This document shows, in pieces, positions 21,609-27,815 of a DNA stretch of 27,815 nt. This DNA is from a virus. A program made the position numbers and the translations under genes. Positions within the stretch are counted from its first letter, which is position 1, and every line of letters starts with the position of its first letter. The notes below the pieces were generated by a model that was not told where the DNA came from, did not search any database, and was given only the letters and a program-made list of their open reading frames with translations. The stretch covers positions 1 through 27,815 of the IMG/VR virus record IMGVR_UViG_3300034018_000076. One strand, 5' to 3'.

Positions 21609-22532
21609 TTACGTAGAACGAGTGAGTTTGATGTTCGTAGCTTCTGTGGTGTCGTACAGTGCCACAAACGGCAGGGTGATGATACGCGAAGTCGGATTGT
21701 CCACAGGAACGTCAGCACCATTGATCTTGACACGGGGGAACAACCAAGTGTAGTCCGAGGAACCCGTAGGATCGTCCACAGAGACTTCCAAAGCAGTCTC
21801 AGTCTCGTTCAGGAAGCGGTTAATCAGTGCAGCATCTTCGAAGTAGGCAGTGATGGTGCCTTCAACGGTAGCCATGCCATACTCAAGCTGCGGGGTGGTC
21901 GAGGAGCCAACCACAAACGTAGGTGCCAGAGCATTGTTGATGGAGAAGTCAATACCAGTGACGATAGCAGCCGTAGCAAGCACACCACCAGCATCAGCAA
22001 TCTTCAAAGCCCCAGAGTAAGCATCGAAAGGTGCATTGCCCGAAGAAGCAGTCTTGGTTGCATCAACCGAAGTGTTGCTGATCGACATGTTCTTGCCAAT
22101 CATGGAGAAGGTACCAGTGACCATCTGGTTCGGGCGAATGGAGACAGCCAACGAAGATACGGACATACCAGTGAACAGACGGAACTGGGTAATGTCAGTT
22201 GCAGCATCTTCAATGGAGAAGAACTTAGGGGTGGTGCCAACTTTCAAGACGTTGGTCGAGAAGGTGTTAAAGAAAGCACTTTCAAGGAAGGGGTCAAAGT
22301 CTGCTTTACGCAGGTCAGCCACAATATCACCAGCAGCGGAACGGTTGCCATGACGGTCAACACGAAGCATACGGTCAGGCTGAATGTCAGTACCCGTAAC
22401 ACGCTCTTTCGTCAGGTTCAGTGACTGAGTGGTGTAGGGGAGTTGGATAAGCGAAGGAGTACCGGGAGTAGTACCAAAAGTCGATTCAACGACATACGAA
22501 AGGCCAGCACGAGAACCTTGAGAAAAAGCCAT
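21609..22532 (-). CDS. Major tail (tube) protein
   Basis: This 307-residue beta-rich protein forms the tail tube. The N-terminus SRAGLSYVVESTFGTTPGTP with the following LTKERVTGTDIQPDRM is the common start of a siphophage tail tube family. Repeated beta strands and Ala/Thr-rich composition continue through to a C-terminal domain (about 230-307, VSVDDPTGSS, PFVALYDTTEATNIKL). It lies between tail terminator and tail chaperones, where the tube gene is expected. GC-ending codons are frequent, as for highly expressed virion genes. AAAGGAAAC precedes the ATG. Confidence 0.9.
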   Translation of the reverse strand: MAFSQGSRAGLSYVVESTFGTTPGTPSLIQLPYTTQSLNLTKERVTGTDIQPDRMLRVDRHGNRSAAGDIVADLRKADFDPFLESAFFNTFSTNVLKVGTTPKFFSIEDAATDITQFRLFTGMSVSSLAVSIRPNQMVTGTFSMIGKNMSISNTSVDATKTASSGNAPFDAYSGALKIADAGGVLATAAIVTGIDFSINNALAPTFVVGSSTTPQLEYGMATVEGTITAYFEDAALINRFLNETETALEVSVDDPTGSSDYTWLFPRVKINGADVPVDNPTSRIITLPFVALYDTTEATNIKLTRST

Positions 22533-22547
22533 TTTAAGTTTCCTTTA

Positions 22548-22952
22548 TCAGTTGTAGACATACCACGCGATAGTCACGGGCGTACAGTAGAAGGGGGAGT
22601 CGAGGAAACTTGTCCTGACTTCTGAGTAATCAATAGAGATTGTAAGGCCGCTGAGGGAAATGTCTGTTGTTGCATCAAAGCGGTCAAGCAACAAGTCAGC
22701 AATATCATAACCAGCACCCGGCCCCAAATTCTCTGGTGTACAAATCAGGATACTGTAGAGGCCATCATAGCGTTGCTGTGGGTTCAAACCACGAACAGCA
22801 GGACGACGAGAAGTGGGAACCATGTCAACCTTGACGAAGGCGGTTCCTGTGGTAGGTTCATAGGGGACGTTCTGGTGGGCAACAGCAGGTAGACCAACTG
22901 TCCCTGCTAGGTGGGTGTCGAGACAGGCTCTAATGTCATTGATGATACTCAT
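22548..22952 (-). CDS. Tail terminator protein
   Basis: This 134-residue alpha/beta protein begins MSIINDIRACLDTHLAG and shows VAHQNVPYEPTTGTAFVKVD (26-45) and the RYDGLYSILICTP strand (62-74), matching the lambda gpU/DUF4128-type terminators that cap the tail tube. The C-terminus (SPFYCTPVTIAWYVYN) is a last strand. It overlaps the gp10-like gene by ATGA and precedes the tube gene, the standard order. Confidence 0.83.
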   Translation of the reverse strand: MSIINDIRACLDTHLAGTVGLPAVAHQNVPYEPTTGTAFVKVDMVPTSRRPAVRGLNPQQRYDGLYSILICTPENLGPGAGYDIADLLLDRFDATTDISLSGLTISIDYSEVRTSFLDSPFYCTPVTIAWYVYN

Positions 22953-23404
22953 TGTGAGCCTTTCACTTTATTGATTGCAGTCTGTAGATGCAAACCAGCC
23001 CTGTTAGAGACACTGCTAAAAACAGCATAAGCAGGTGTCCTACCACCACCAAACTCAACAATACGAGCATGAGGGGCATTGTTTTGGATATAAATCTTAT
23101 CTGCTTTAGGTGGCAACGCAGCAATGTCACCCATAAGGTTCGCCCTTGCCTCTGCCCTATAAGCACTAGGGTTTGTCGTTCTATCTGACCAACCCCCGAT
23201 ATTGCTTGTGAACTGTCCAGCAGAGGGGTTAGTAGAAATAGAGTGGCTTGTAATATATTGACCAGACCAGATCGGTGAAGTGTCTTGTCTAATCAAGTCT
23301 TCTGCCACTTCCTTCAAGAACTCATCTCGAACAGCTTCTAAGTCTTTTTCTACCTTAGCAAGTACAGCAGCGATATTGGTTCCTATTGCTCTACCTTGAA
23401 CCAT
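22949..23404 (-). CDS. Neck / head-tail joining protein (HK97 gp10-like)
   Basis: This 151-residue protein has a helical N-terminus and the characteristic NNAPHARIVEFGGGRTPAY (about 108-126) of HK97 gp10-type proteins, which lie between head closure and tail terminator. The stretch SGQYITSHSIS is also typical. It is thought to act in joining head and tail or in tail completion. It ends in an ATGA overlap with the terminator gene. Confidence 0.83.
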   Translation of the reverse strand: MVQGRAIGTNIAAVLAKVEKDLEAVRDEFLKEVAEDLIRQDTSPIWSGQYITSHSISTNPSAGQFTSNIGGWSDRTTNPSAYRAEARANLMGDIAALPPKADKIYIQNNAPHARIVEFGGGRTPAYAVFSSVSNRAGLHLQTAINKVKGSQ

Positions 23405-23405
23405 G

Positions 23406-23777
23406 TCACTCCCTCACTTGCAGCAAGTAGCACATAGTTCCGCTACCAGACTTAATCTCCATCACCTTAACAATGTTCACCGTATCACCGAGGCCAATGA
23501 TCTGGTCTGTGGCATCAGGCTCAGGGGTGACAGACCCGTTAATGAGTTTGCTGTCAAGGACCACACGACGATCACCACGAAGGATAGAACTGTCGTCAAT
23601 CATGTCTGGCGTAAAGTCGTAGAAATAGCCCCGTACAGCGTAATCTGTGTTTGTGGTGGTCACAGTACCCAAAGTGGCATCATACGCACTGGCGGCTCTC
23701 TTTCGAAGCGTGAGGGCCAACCCATGCTCTCTAATCATCTGTCGCAGAGTTGAGGGGTCAAACGCCATTGGGTTCAT
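23406..23777 (-). CDS. Head closure / head-tail connector protein
   Basis: This 123-residue beta-rich protein shows TLRQMIREHGLALTLRKR at the N-terminus and GTVTTTNTDYAVRGYFYDF in the middle, as in head closure or stopper proteins that plug the portal after packaging. LGDTVNIVKVMEIKSG lies near the end. It overlaps the adaptor gene by 20 bases. An ATG three codons in (23768) is an equally good start, since neither has a strong ribosome binding site. Confidence 0.78.
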   Translation of the reverse strand: MNPMAFDPSTLRQMIREHGLALTLRKRAASAYDATLGTVTTTNTDYAVRGYFYDFTPDMIDDSSILRGDRRVVLDSKLINGSVTPEPDATDQIIGLGDTVNIVKVMEIKSGSGTMCYLLQVRE

Positions 23778-24228
23778 CGGGGATGTACTGTTCCCCCGCC
23801 TCTACGTTATCGAACTGGTCAATACCAAAAGCAGGCTTGACACGATCCGGGTCTTCATTAGCAACCTGCATCGCAGATGACGAGTAACCACCACCAAAGA
23901 CACCAAGGGACTTACCAGAAGTCTTCTTACCTTGTGCTTCGACCTGTGCAGCTAGTTGCTGGTATTGTTTGGAACGAGTGGAGTACTTGGCACTCAAAGC
24001 CCCATCAAGGGTCGTATCAACCATACGGCTGAACTTAGCAGCAACAGTGCGACAAACCCAAGCAGCGGCATAGTAGATGTTGTTGTTAGCTTGACTGATG
24101 GCGAACAAGATTTCTTCGTCTTGTGCCAACTGGTCAGCACTGTCAGTGTCTCCAACAAGCAGACGGACAGAGTTTAAGCGACCAGAAGCAGTCGTAGTAT
24201 TCAAGTTAGAAGCAGAATATGACCACAT
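23758..24228 (-). CDS. Head-tail adaptor (connector Ad1-like)
   Basis: This 156-residue protein has the helical pattern of portal adaptor proteins: VRLLVGDTDSADQLAQDEEI (22-41), then AISQANNNIYYAAAWVCRTV, KFSRMVDTTLDG and YSTRSKQYQQLAAQVEAQG. The C-terminus is Gly/Ser-rich and acidic, likely extended along the portal. In siphophages this gene follows the capsid genes and precedes head closure, as here. Confidence 0.86.
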   Translation of the reverse strand: MWSYSASNLNTTTASGRLNSVRLLVGDTDSADQLAQDEEILFAISQANNNIYYAAAWVCRTVAAKFSRMVDTTLDGALSAKYSTRSKQYQQLAAQVEAQGKKTSGKSLGVFGGGYSSSAMQVANEDPDRVKPAFGIDQFDNVEAGEQYIPDEPNGV

Positions 24229-24243
24229 CTAGTCGCCCTCTTA

Positions 24244-24660
24244 TTATTCAAATAGTTCCCTGTGAGTGTCACGCCAGAACTTAATCCGACGAACTTGTGT
24301 CTCAACATCCTTCGGGACTTTAGGACATTTCTTTTCTCGAAACTCTTTTGCAGTTTTAGCCTTCTCCTGAAACCTCTCATTGAGTTTATCAATGTAGGAG
24401 TGGAGTTCTGCAAGGGTCATGCCGTCAAGGTTCTTGTTGAACACATCGGCAAGGACTTCTTTTTCATCTTCAGTATCATTAGGATCATGATAGAAGAAGT
24501 CTTGAAGGAAGAGTGTGAGAATTTTTTTATAAGTCTCAGTACCCCTCCAGTCGTAGTATTCTCCCCTCTCACGAACCCTACCACCAATATCCAAGGGAAC
24601 CTTGACATAGAGTTTCTTGGTAGGGTCGAAAGAGTGGGAGAGAAAATTAGTCGGGATCAT
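24244..24660 (-). CDS. Unknown protein in the head region (138 aa)
   Basis: This charged, mostly helical protein (GGRVRERGEYYDWRGTETYK; then HSYIDKLNERFQEKAKTAKE) lies between the capsid and adaptor genes. It has a basic, Lys-rich C-terminal half. No motif or family recognised. The position suggests a head-associated or assembly protein. AAGGGGAGA precedes the ATG, so expression is likely good. Confidence 0.72.
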   Translation of the reverse strand: MIPTNFLSHSFDPTKKLYVKVPLDIGGRVRERGEYYDWRGTETYKKILTLFLQDFFYHDPNDTEDEKEVLADVFNKNLDGMTLAELHSYIDKLNERFQEKAKTAKEFREKKCPKVPKDVETQVRRIKFWRDTHRELFE

Positions 24661-24684
24661 TCTCTCTCCCCTTTCTTTAATTAA

Positions 24685-24700
24685 GCAGTGTCCTCACTGC
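24685..24700 (-). terminator. Hairpin after the major capsid gene
   Basis: A perfect 6-bp stem GCAGTG/CACTGC with a 4-base loop lies 11 bases after the capsid stop on the - strand, followed by TTAATTAAAG. The tail is A/T-rich but not a U-run, so it may be a leaky terminator or an mRNA-stabilising 3' hairpin that lifts capsid message over downstream genes. Confidence 0.5.
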
Positions 24701-24710
24701 GTTGCGGAAG

Positions 24711-25718
24711 TTAGGCGATAACGCTGTCAATGACTGCGCCGAGGTCAGCCGAAACAACCTTGTGGTCGTAGGCCAAGTTGGCTTCCAGCACTTCGGCAAC
24801 GCCGTCGATAGCCAGATAGTCACCACGATACGACTTGATCGAAATGCCGTGGCCCGAAGCGTTTTCCAGATCGTCCCAAGTGAAGGTGTAACCAGCCGAG
24901 GGGATCATCAGGCCCGACGAGCGCGGACGGTAGTAGAAAGCAGCCAGCTTACCACCAATGAAAGCGTTCGATTCGGTCAGACCTTCAGCAGCGGTGTTCT
25001 TCACGGTTTCCATGACCATGAACTCTTCCACACCGAAGATTTCAGCCAGTTTGGCATCCGTCACCAGAGCGGTGTTCGTCACGGTAGCACCGCCATTCAG
25101 GCGAGCAAGGATCGTGGGGTGGTTGACGAGAATGTCACGAACTTCTTTGCCGACAACCATGACGTTGGGCTTGAAGCCGCCCGACTTGAGTTGCACGGTA
25201 CGCATGATGTTGGTAACGTCTTGGATCGGGGTCGAGGTCGAGTAGTTCGACCACTGGATGACCTGAACCGACGAGGGCGACGAGGCAACGCCATCCCAGT
25301 CCGTACCCCAGACACCGCCCTTGAAGTAGGTATCAGCCCACTTGATTTCACGGTCAATCAGGAGTTGGTGGGTCAGCATCTGAGCGCCAGCAGCGCGGAT
25401 GTCCAGTGCTGCATCTTCGTTAGCCAGCGTTTCGAAGTCGAAGTCGGTTGCCAGCGAGAACACGTCAGCCGAGTAGGTGTCCTGCGAGAGGGTCATGCCC
25501 ACACGAGGAGCCTGAGTGCGAGGTGCGCGAGCCTGCACCTGACCAGTGCGATTGAAGTCAGCACGGTTGTAGATGTAGTACTTGTCGGTCTTCTTCGACA
25601 CGCCAACTTTCGGGAACACACGGTCAGCAATAAAGCCGTTAGCGTCTTGCAGGAAAGCAATCGTCAGGTTGGTCAGCGGTGCGTCAATATGAACGCTGCT
25701 AGGGGTCAACATAGCCAT
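24711..25718 (-). CDS. Major capsid protein
   Basis: This 335-residue protein forms the icosahedral shell. The N-terminus (LTNLTIAFLQDANGFIADRVFP, split by a Pro-Lys turn) with KYYIYNRADFNR and RAPRTQAPRVGMTLSQDTYS matches a siphophage major capsid family with the HK97 fold. PNVMVVGKEVRDILVNHP (about 184-201) and the YRPRSSGLMIPSAGYTFTW block belong to the P and A domains. It directly follows the decoration protein gene and precedes a transcript hairpin. Codons are strongly C/G-ending relative to the left arm, consistent with high expression. AAGGATTACC precedes the ATG. Confidence 0.92.
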   Translation of the reverse strand: MAMLTPSSVHIDAPLTNLTIAFLQDANGFIADRVFPKVGVSKKTDKYYIYNRADFNRTGQVQARAPRTQAPRVGMTLSQDTYSADVFSLATDFDFETLANEDAALDIRAAGAQMLTHQLLIDREIKWADTYFKGGVWGTDWDGVASSPSSVQVIQWSNYSTSTPIQDVTNIMRTVQLKSGGFKPNVMVVGKEVRDILVNHPTILARLNGGATVTNTALVTDAKLAEIFGVEEFMVMETVKNTAAEGLTESNAFIGGKLAAFYYRPRSSGLMIPSAGYTFTWDDLENASGHGISIKSYRGDYLAIDGVAEVLEANLAYDHKVVSADLGAVIDSVIA

Positions 25719-25746
25719 TTTTGGTAATCCTTTATTAAACTAGAAA

Positions 25747-26115
25747 TTAGGCAGCAGCGGTTTCTGCACGAGACAGTTCAACCGTGATGATCTGGTTGTC
25801 AACGCCAGCTTCCAGAGCATAGCCGAGGATGATGTCCGTCGAAGCAGCAGCAACAGCTTCACCAGAAGCGTCCGAAGCGACAGCAGCACCACGAGTGATA
25901 TTGCCAGCAGCTTTAACCATCACACGGCCATCGTAGGCAACCGTGACAGCCTGACCAGCAGCGGTAGCAGCATTCAAAGCCACACCACAAGCACGAGCGC
26001 CGTCGCCGCAGGGATCAATCTGACCATCCGAGGCCGGACCAGCAACAAAGGTGAATTGAGAGATAGCAGCGCCCGAAATGGAGGTGCGGGTCTGCATGTT
26101 TTCCGTAAATGCCAT
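25747..26115 (-). CDS. Capsid decoration (cement) protein, DUF2190-like
   Basis: This 122-residue Ala- and Gly-rich protein begins MAFTENMQTRTSISGAAIS and has VTVAYDGRVMVKAAGNITRG in the middle, the pattern of DUF2190-type head decoration proteins. It lies directly before the capsid gene. AAAAGGAG sits upstream of the ATG. The composition suggests a small beta-barrel bound on the outside of capsomers, stabilising the packed head. Confidence 0.85.
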   Translation of the reverse strand: MAFTENMQTRTSISGAAISQFTFVAGPASDGQIDPCGDGARACGVALNAATAAGQAVTVAYDGRVMVKAAGNITRGAAVASDASGEAVAAASTDIILGYALEAGVDNQIITVELSRAETAAA

Positions 26116-26129
26116 AATAGAGGCTCCTT

Positions 26130-26939
26130 TTACTTTTTGTAGGTTTCAAGCACGAGGGTGCGACCCTGTGCGGTTTTGATGACAGCAGCATACGCTTTGT
26201 GGAAGTCTTTCTCTTTCTTCTCTTCCTGATAAGCCTTGACCATGTCGTTCAGCTTTTCAGTAGGAGTTTTCAGATCATTAGCTGCATCAGTTTTGCCGAC
26301 TTCTTGGTAGATGCCCGCAAAGGCAGCGTCAGCGGAACGAAGGAGTGCAAGCAGTTCTTCGTCTTGCCCAATCGACTTCAACAGTTTACCACGCTCATCA
26401 GCAGTTCCCTTGAAATTGGGGAGAACCTCATCGGCGCGTTTACGGAGTGCTTCAACTTCGAGAGCCTTTTGCACATCTTCTAGTTTTTTCAGGATCGGTG
26501 CAGGGATAGCCGACTTGGCAATCTGTTCACCTTCGACTTCGATCATCTCTTCGGCAGGCTTTGCCTTTTCGACAACAGCCACTTCAAGATCAGCGACTTT
26601 GCCTTTGAGAGTTTCGATCTCTTCCAGAAGCATCTTGTTGACTTCTTCAAGTTCAAGGGCTTCATTCTTCCAAGACTTACGGGCAGGCTTCTTTTCGCCT
26701 TCCATCTCGTCTTCCATCATGTCTTCTTCGTCGTCCATGTCGTCCATCTTGTCGGACTTCATTTCTTCCTTGTAACCCTTTTCAGTTTCTTCAACTGTGT
26801 CGAGTTTTTCTACTTCTTCATTTTCCATGTGTTCCCCTTCCGGGCTGCGCTTAAAGAGAGCAACCTTAGCGAGTGGGTCATCGCCCATATCGACCAAGGA
26901 AACCTCTTCAAGTTCCAAGTTTACGAGTTCGGTGGGCAT
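26130..26939 (-). CDS. Scaffolding protein with protease-derived N-terminus
   Basis: This 269-residue protein guides shell assembly. Residues 1-31 (LEEVSLVDMGDDPLAKVALF) look like the usual last strand of XkdF-type prohead proteases rather than scaffold. Residues 37-82 are very acidic with many Met (MDDMDDEEDMMEDEMEGE). Residues 91-130 form a coiled coil (ELEEVNKMLLEEIETLKG). The C-terminal half is helical and ends in a basic KK. The ATG overlaps the protease stop (TAATG) behind AAGGAG. A second start at residue 38, with its own strong ribosome binding site, may make a shorter 232-residue scaffold. It is expected to be cut by the upstream protease. Confidence 0.82.
   Translation of the reverse strand: MPTELVNLELEEVSLVDMGDDPLAKVALFKRSPEGEHMENEEVEKLDTVEETEKGYKEEMKSDKMDDMDDEEDMMEDEMEGEKKPARKSWKNEALELEEVNKMLLEEIETLKGKVADLEVAVVEKAKPAEEMIEVEGEQIAKSAIPAPILKKLEDVQKALEVEALRKRADEVLPNFKGTADERGKLLKSIGQDEELLALLRSADAAFAGIYQEVGKTDAANDLKTPTEKLNDMVKAYQEEKKEKDFHKAYAAVIKTAQGRTLVLETYKK
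26826..26841 (-). promoter_or_regulatory. Internal ribosome binding site and start within the scaffold gene
   Basis: Within the scaffold frame the coding strand reads GGAAGGGGAACACATG, so a strong AAGGGG element lies about 5 bases before an in-frame ATG (26828-26826, Met38). The product would lack the protease-like first 37 residues. This resembles the nested Nu3 scaffold of lambda gene C. Confidence 0.55.
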
Positions 26940-27766
26940 TACACCATCTCCTTCAAAGCACGTCCCCCAATCGAGAACGCAGCCAGTTTACCGCTTTTAA
27001 CATCTTGCCATACTTGGTCGTCGTAGACCTTGATAGCGACTAACCAGCCCTCGCGGTCAGACTGGATACCCAATGCCTTGGCAATTTCGTTAGTCAAGGG
27101 CATGGAATGGACAACTTCCCCGATCTTACCACCACTGTGCATAGCCTTGGCGGTTCTCATGGAAAGCATAAAATTAGTTGCAGCCTTTGCGATCTGGTCA
27201 GGGCGAATAAACTCTTCGCTGTGATCTAGGCTGATTTGACCGTTGACAGTCGAGACGTAAGCCCAACCAAAGGCGAGACGCTCTTCATCAAGTTGCTTGA
27301 CGATCTGACCTTCGACGGATACTTTAGTCAACTCCGAGACAGAGGTTCCACTTTCCCACATGCGACAGGACCAGTAACGGGCAGAGGTTTTGTCGGTGGC
27401 CGTGTCACAAGAATGGCGGGAACGGAAGTTAGCACGAGCATCTGGGTCGTCCCTTCGGATTTCCATGTTGGGGTCGCCAAAGGTGACTTTCTTAACCTTG
27501 TCACCAGACTTGACGTAGACACCAAACTTCTTAGTGGAGCCAGCAGGCATACGGAAAGGCTTGTCGAGTTCGACACTGCGACCTTGGTAGTCAGCTTTAG
27601 CTACAGCCTGTTTGGCTTGCGACCACGCACCAGCAAAGGCACGTCCTTCGCTCATACCTTCTTCTGCCATCATGGAGTTGAAGACGTTACGGAAGACTGA
27701 TTGCTGATTTGTTGAGAGTTTATCACGGACTGCTTTCGGGAGGTCTTCATTGCTACTGTACGGCAT
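26939..27766 (-). CDS. Prohead protease, ChaB + XkdF-like (S78_2) fusion
   Basis: This 275-residue protein is the likely head maturation protease. Residues 1-55 are a ChaB-like domain (MPYSSNEDLPKAVRDKL, GRAFAGAWSQAK). Residues 65-140 are a middle domain with FGDPNMEIRRDDPDAR and the cysteine/aromatic run RHSCD...YWSCRMW, possibly metal-binding. Residues 148-275 are the XkdF-type serine protease domain (LAFGWAYVSTVNGQISLDH, MHSGGKIGEVVHSMPL with H210, H220 and S221, and KLAAFSIGGRA). The domain ends abruptly after ALKEMV, and the segment that normally follows appears at the start of the scaffold gene. GAGGAAC precedes the ATG. The gene further upstream (probably portal) lies outside the window. 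Confidence 0.85.
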   Translation of the reverse strand: MPYSSNEDLPKAVRDKLSTNQQSVFRNVFNSMMAEEGMSEGRAFAGAWSQAKQAVAKADYQGRSVELDKPFRMPAGSTKKFGVYVKSGDKVKKVTFGDPNMEIRRDDPDARANFRSRHSCDTATDKTSARYWSCRMWESGTSVSELTKVSVEGQIVKQLDEERLAFGWAYVSTVNGQISLDHSEEFIRPDQIAKAATNFMLSMRTAKAMHSGGKIGEVVHSMPLTNEIAKALGIQSDREGWLVAIKVYDDQVWQDVKSGKLAAFSIGGRALKEMV

Positions 27767-27815
27767 TGTTCCTCACCAAAATCATAGAGAAGTTTGTGGT
27801 AACTCGTGTGTTGTT

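Noticed and set aside
21513-22424. 303-codon + strand open frame over the major tail gene
   Set aside because: Antisense shadow of the tail tube gene in a codon-biased region; composition is not protein-like.
24702-25727. 341-codon open frame on the + strand over the whole major capsid gene
   Set aside because: It mirrors the strong C/G third-position bias of the capsid gene, has no ribosome binding site and its sequence resembles no protein family.
27767-27815. End of the next late gene (portal?) at the right edge of the window
   Set aside because: All three - strand frames give short possible tails (one stops at 27782-27784), and nothing recognisable can be read in 49 bases.

Overview
The window looks like part of a tailed bacteriophage genome with siphovirus morphology: long tape measure, tail tubes, and both tail assembly chaperones. 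The gene content resembles lytic phages of aquatic Alphaproteobacteria, especially roseophage-like phages of Rhodobacterales. It has a T7-type replication set, ThyX, a B12-dependent ribonucleotide reductase, PhoH, MazG and a glutaredoxin. The host assignment is inference from gene content. No integrase, repressor, tRNA, CRISPR array or insertion sequence was seen.

The left arm (1-12208) is read on the + strand. It is a tightly packed replication, nucleotide and DNA-modification region in which most genes overlap by 1-20 bases. In order it holds the end of a DnaB/T7 gp4-like helicase, two small genes, a family A DNA polymerase, an internal promoter candidate with a dyad, an ssDNA-binding protein candidate, ThyX, a 5'-3' exonuclease, a VUT/YhhQ-type transporter, a DpdA-like transglycosylase, T7-type endonuclease I, a metallophosphoesterase, a Dam-like adenine methyltransferase, MazG, class II RNR, glutaredoxin, PhoH and a DUF3310 protein. 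Several genes shorter than 60 codons are interleaved.

The two arms converge on a strong bidirectional terminator hairpin (12217-12252).

The right arm (12280-27766) is read on the - strand and carries morphogenesis and lysis. In transcription order, right to left: ChaB/XkdF-type prohead protease, scaffold, capsid decoration protein, major capsid protein, an unknown head gene, head-tail adaptor, head closure, gp10-like neck protein, tail terminator, major tail protein, chaperones G and GT joined by a -1 frameshift site, tape measure, two minor tail proteins, a GNAT acetyltransferase, tail tip protein, tail fiber, a small fiber-associated gene, a likely SAR endolysin, a candidate unimolecular spanin and a holin candidate.

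The most interesting system is the overlapping transporter-DpdA pair (4499-5706). It predicts that the phage takes up or retains a queuosine precursor such as preQ0 and inserts it into its own DNA in place of guanine, as an anti-restriction modification. A separate adenine methyltransferase gives a possible second layer of modification. Other leads are the T TTT TTG frameshift site in the tail chaperones, a prohead protease whose usual C-terminal segment sits at the start of the scaffold gene together with a Nu3-like internal start, a compact lysis cassette with a one-protein spanin, and a recurrent ACCCGACATG translation-start context on three late genes.
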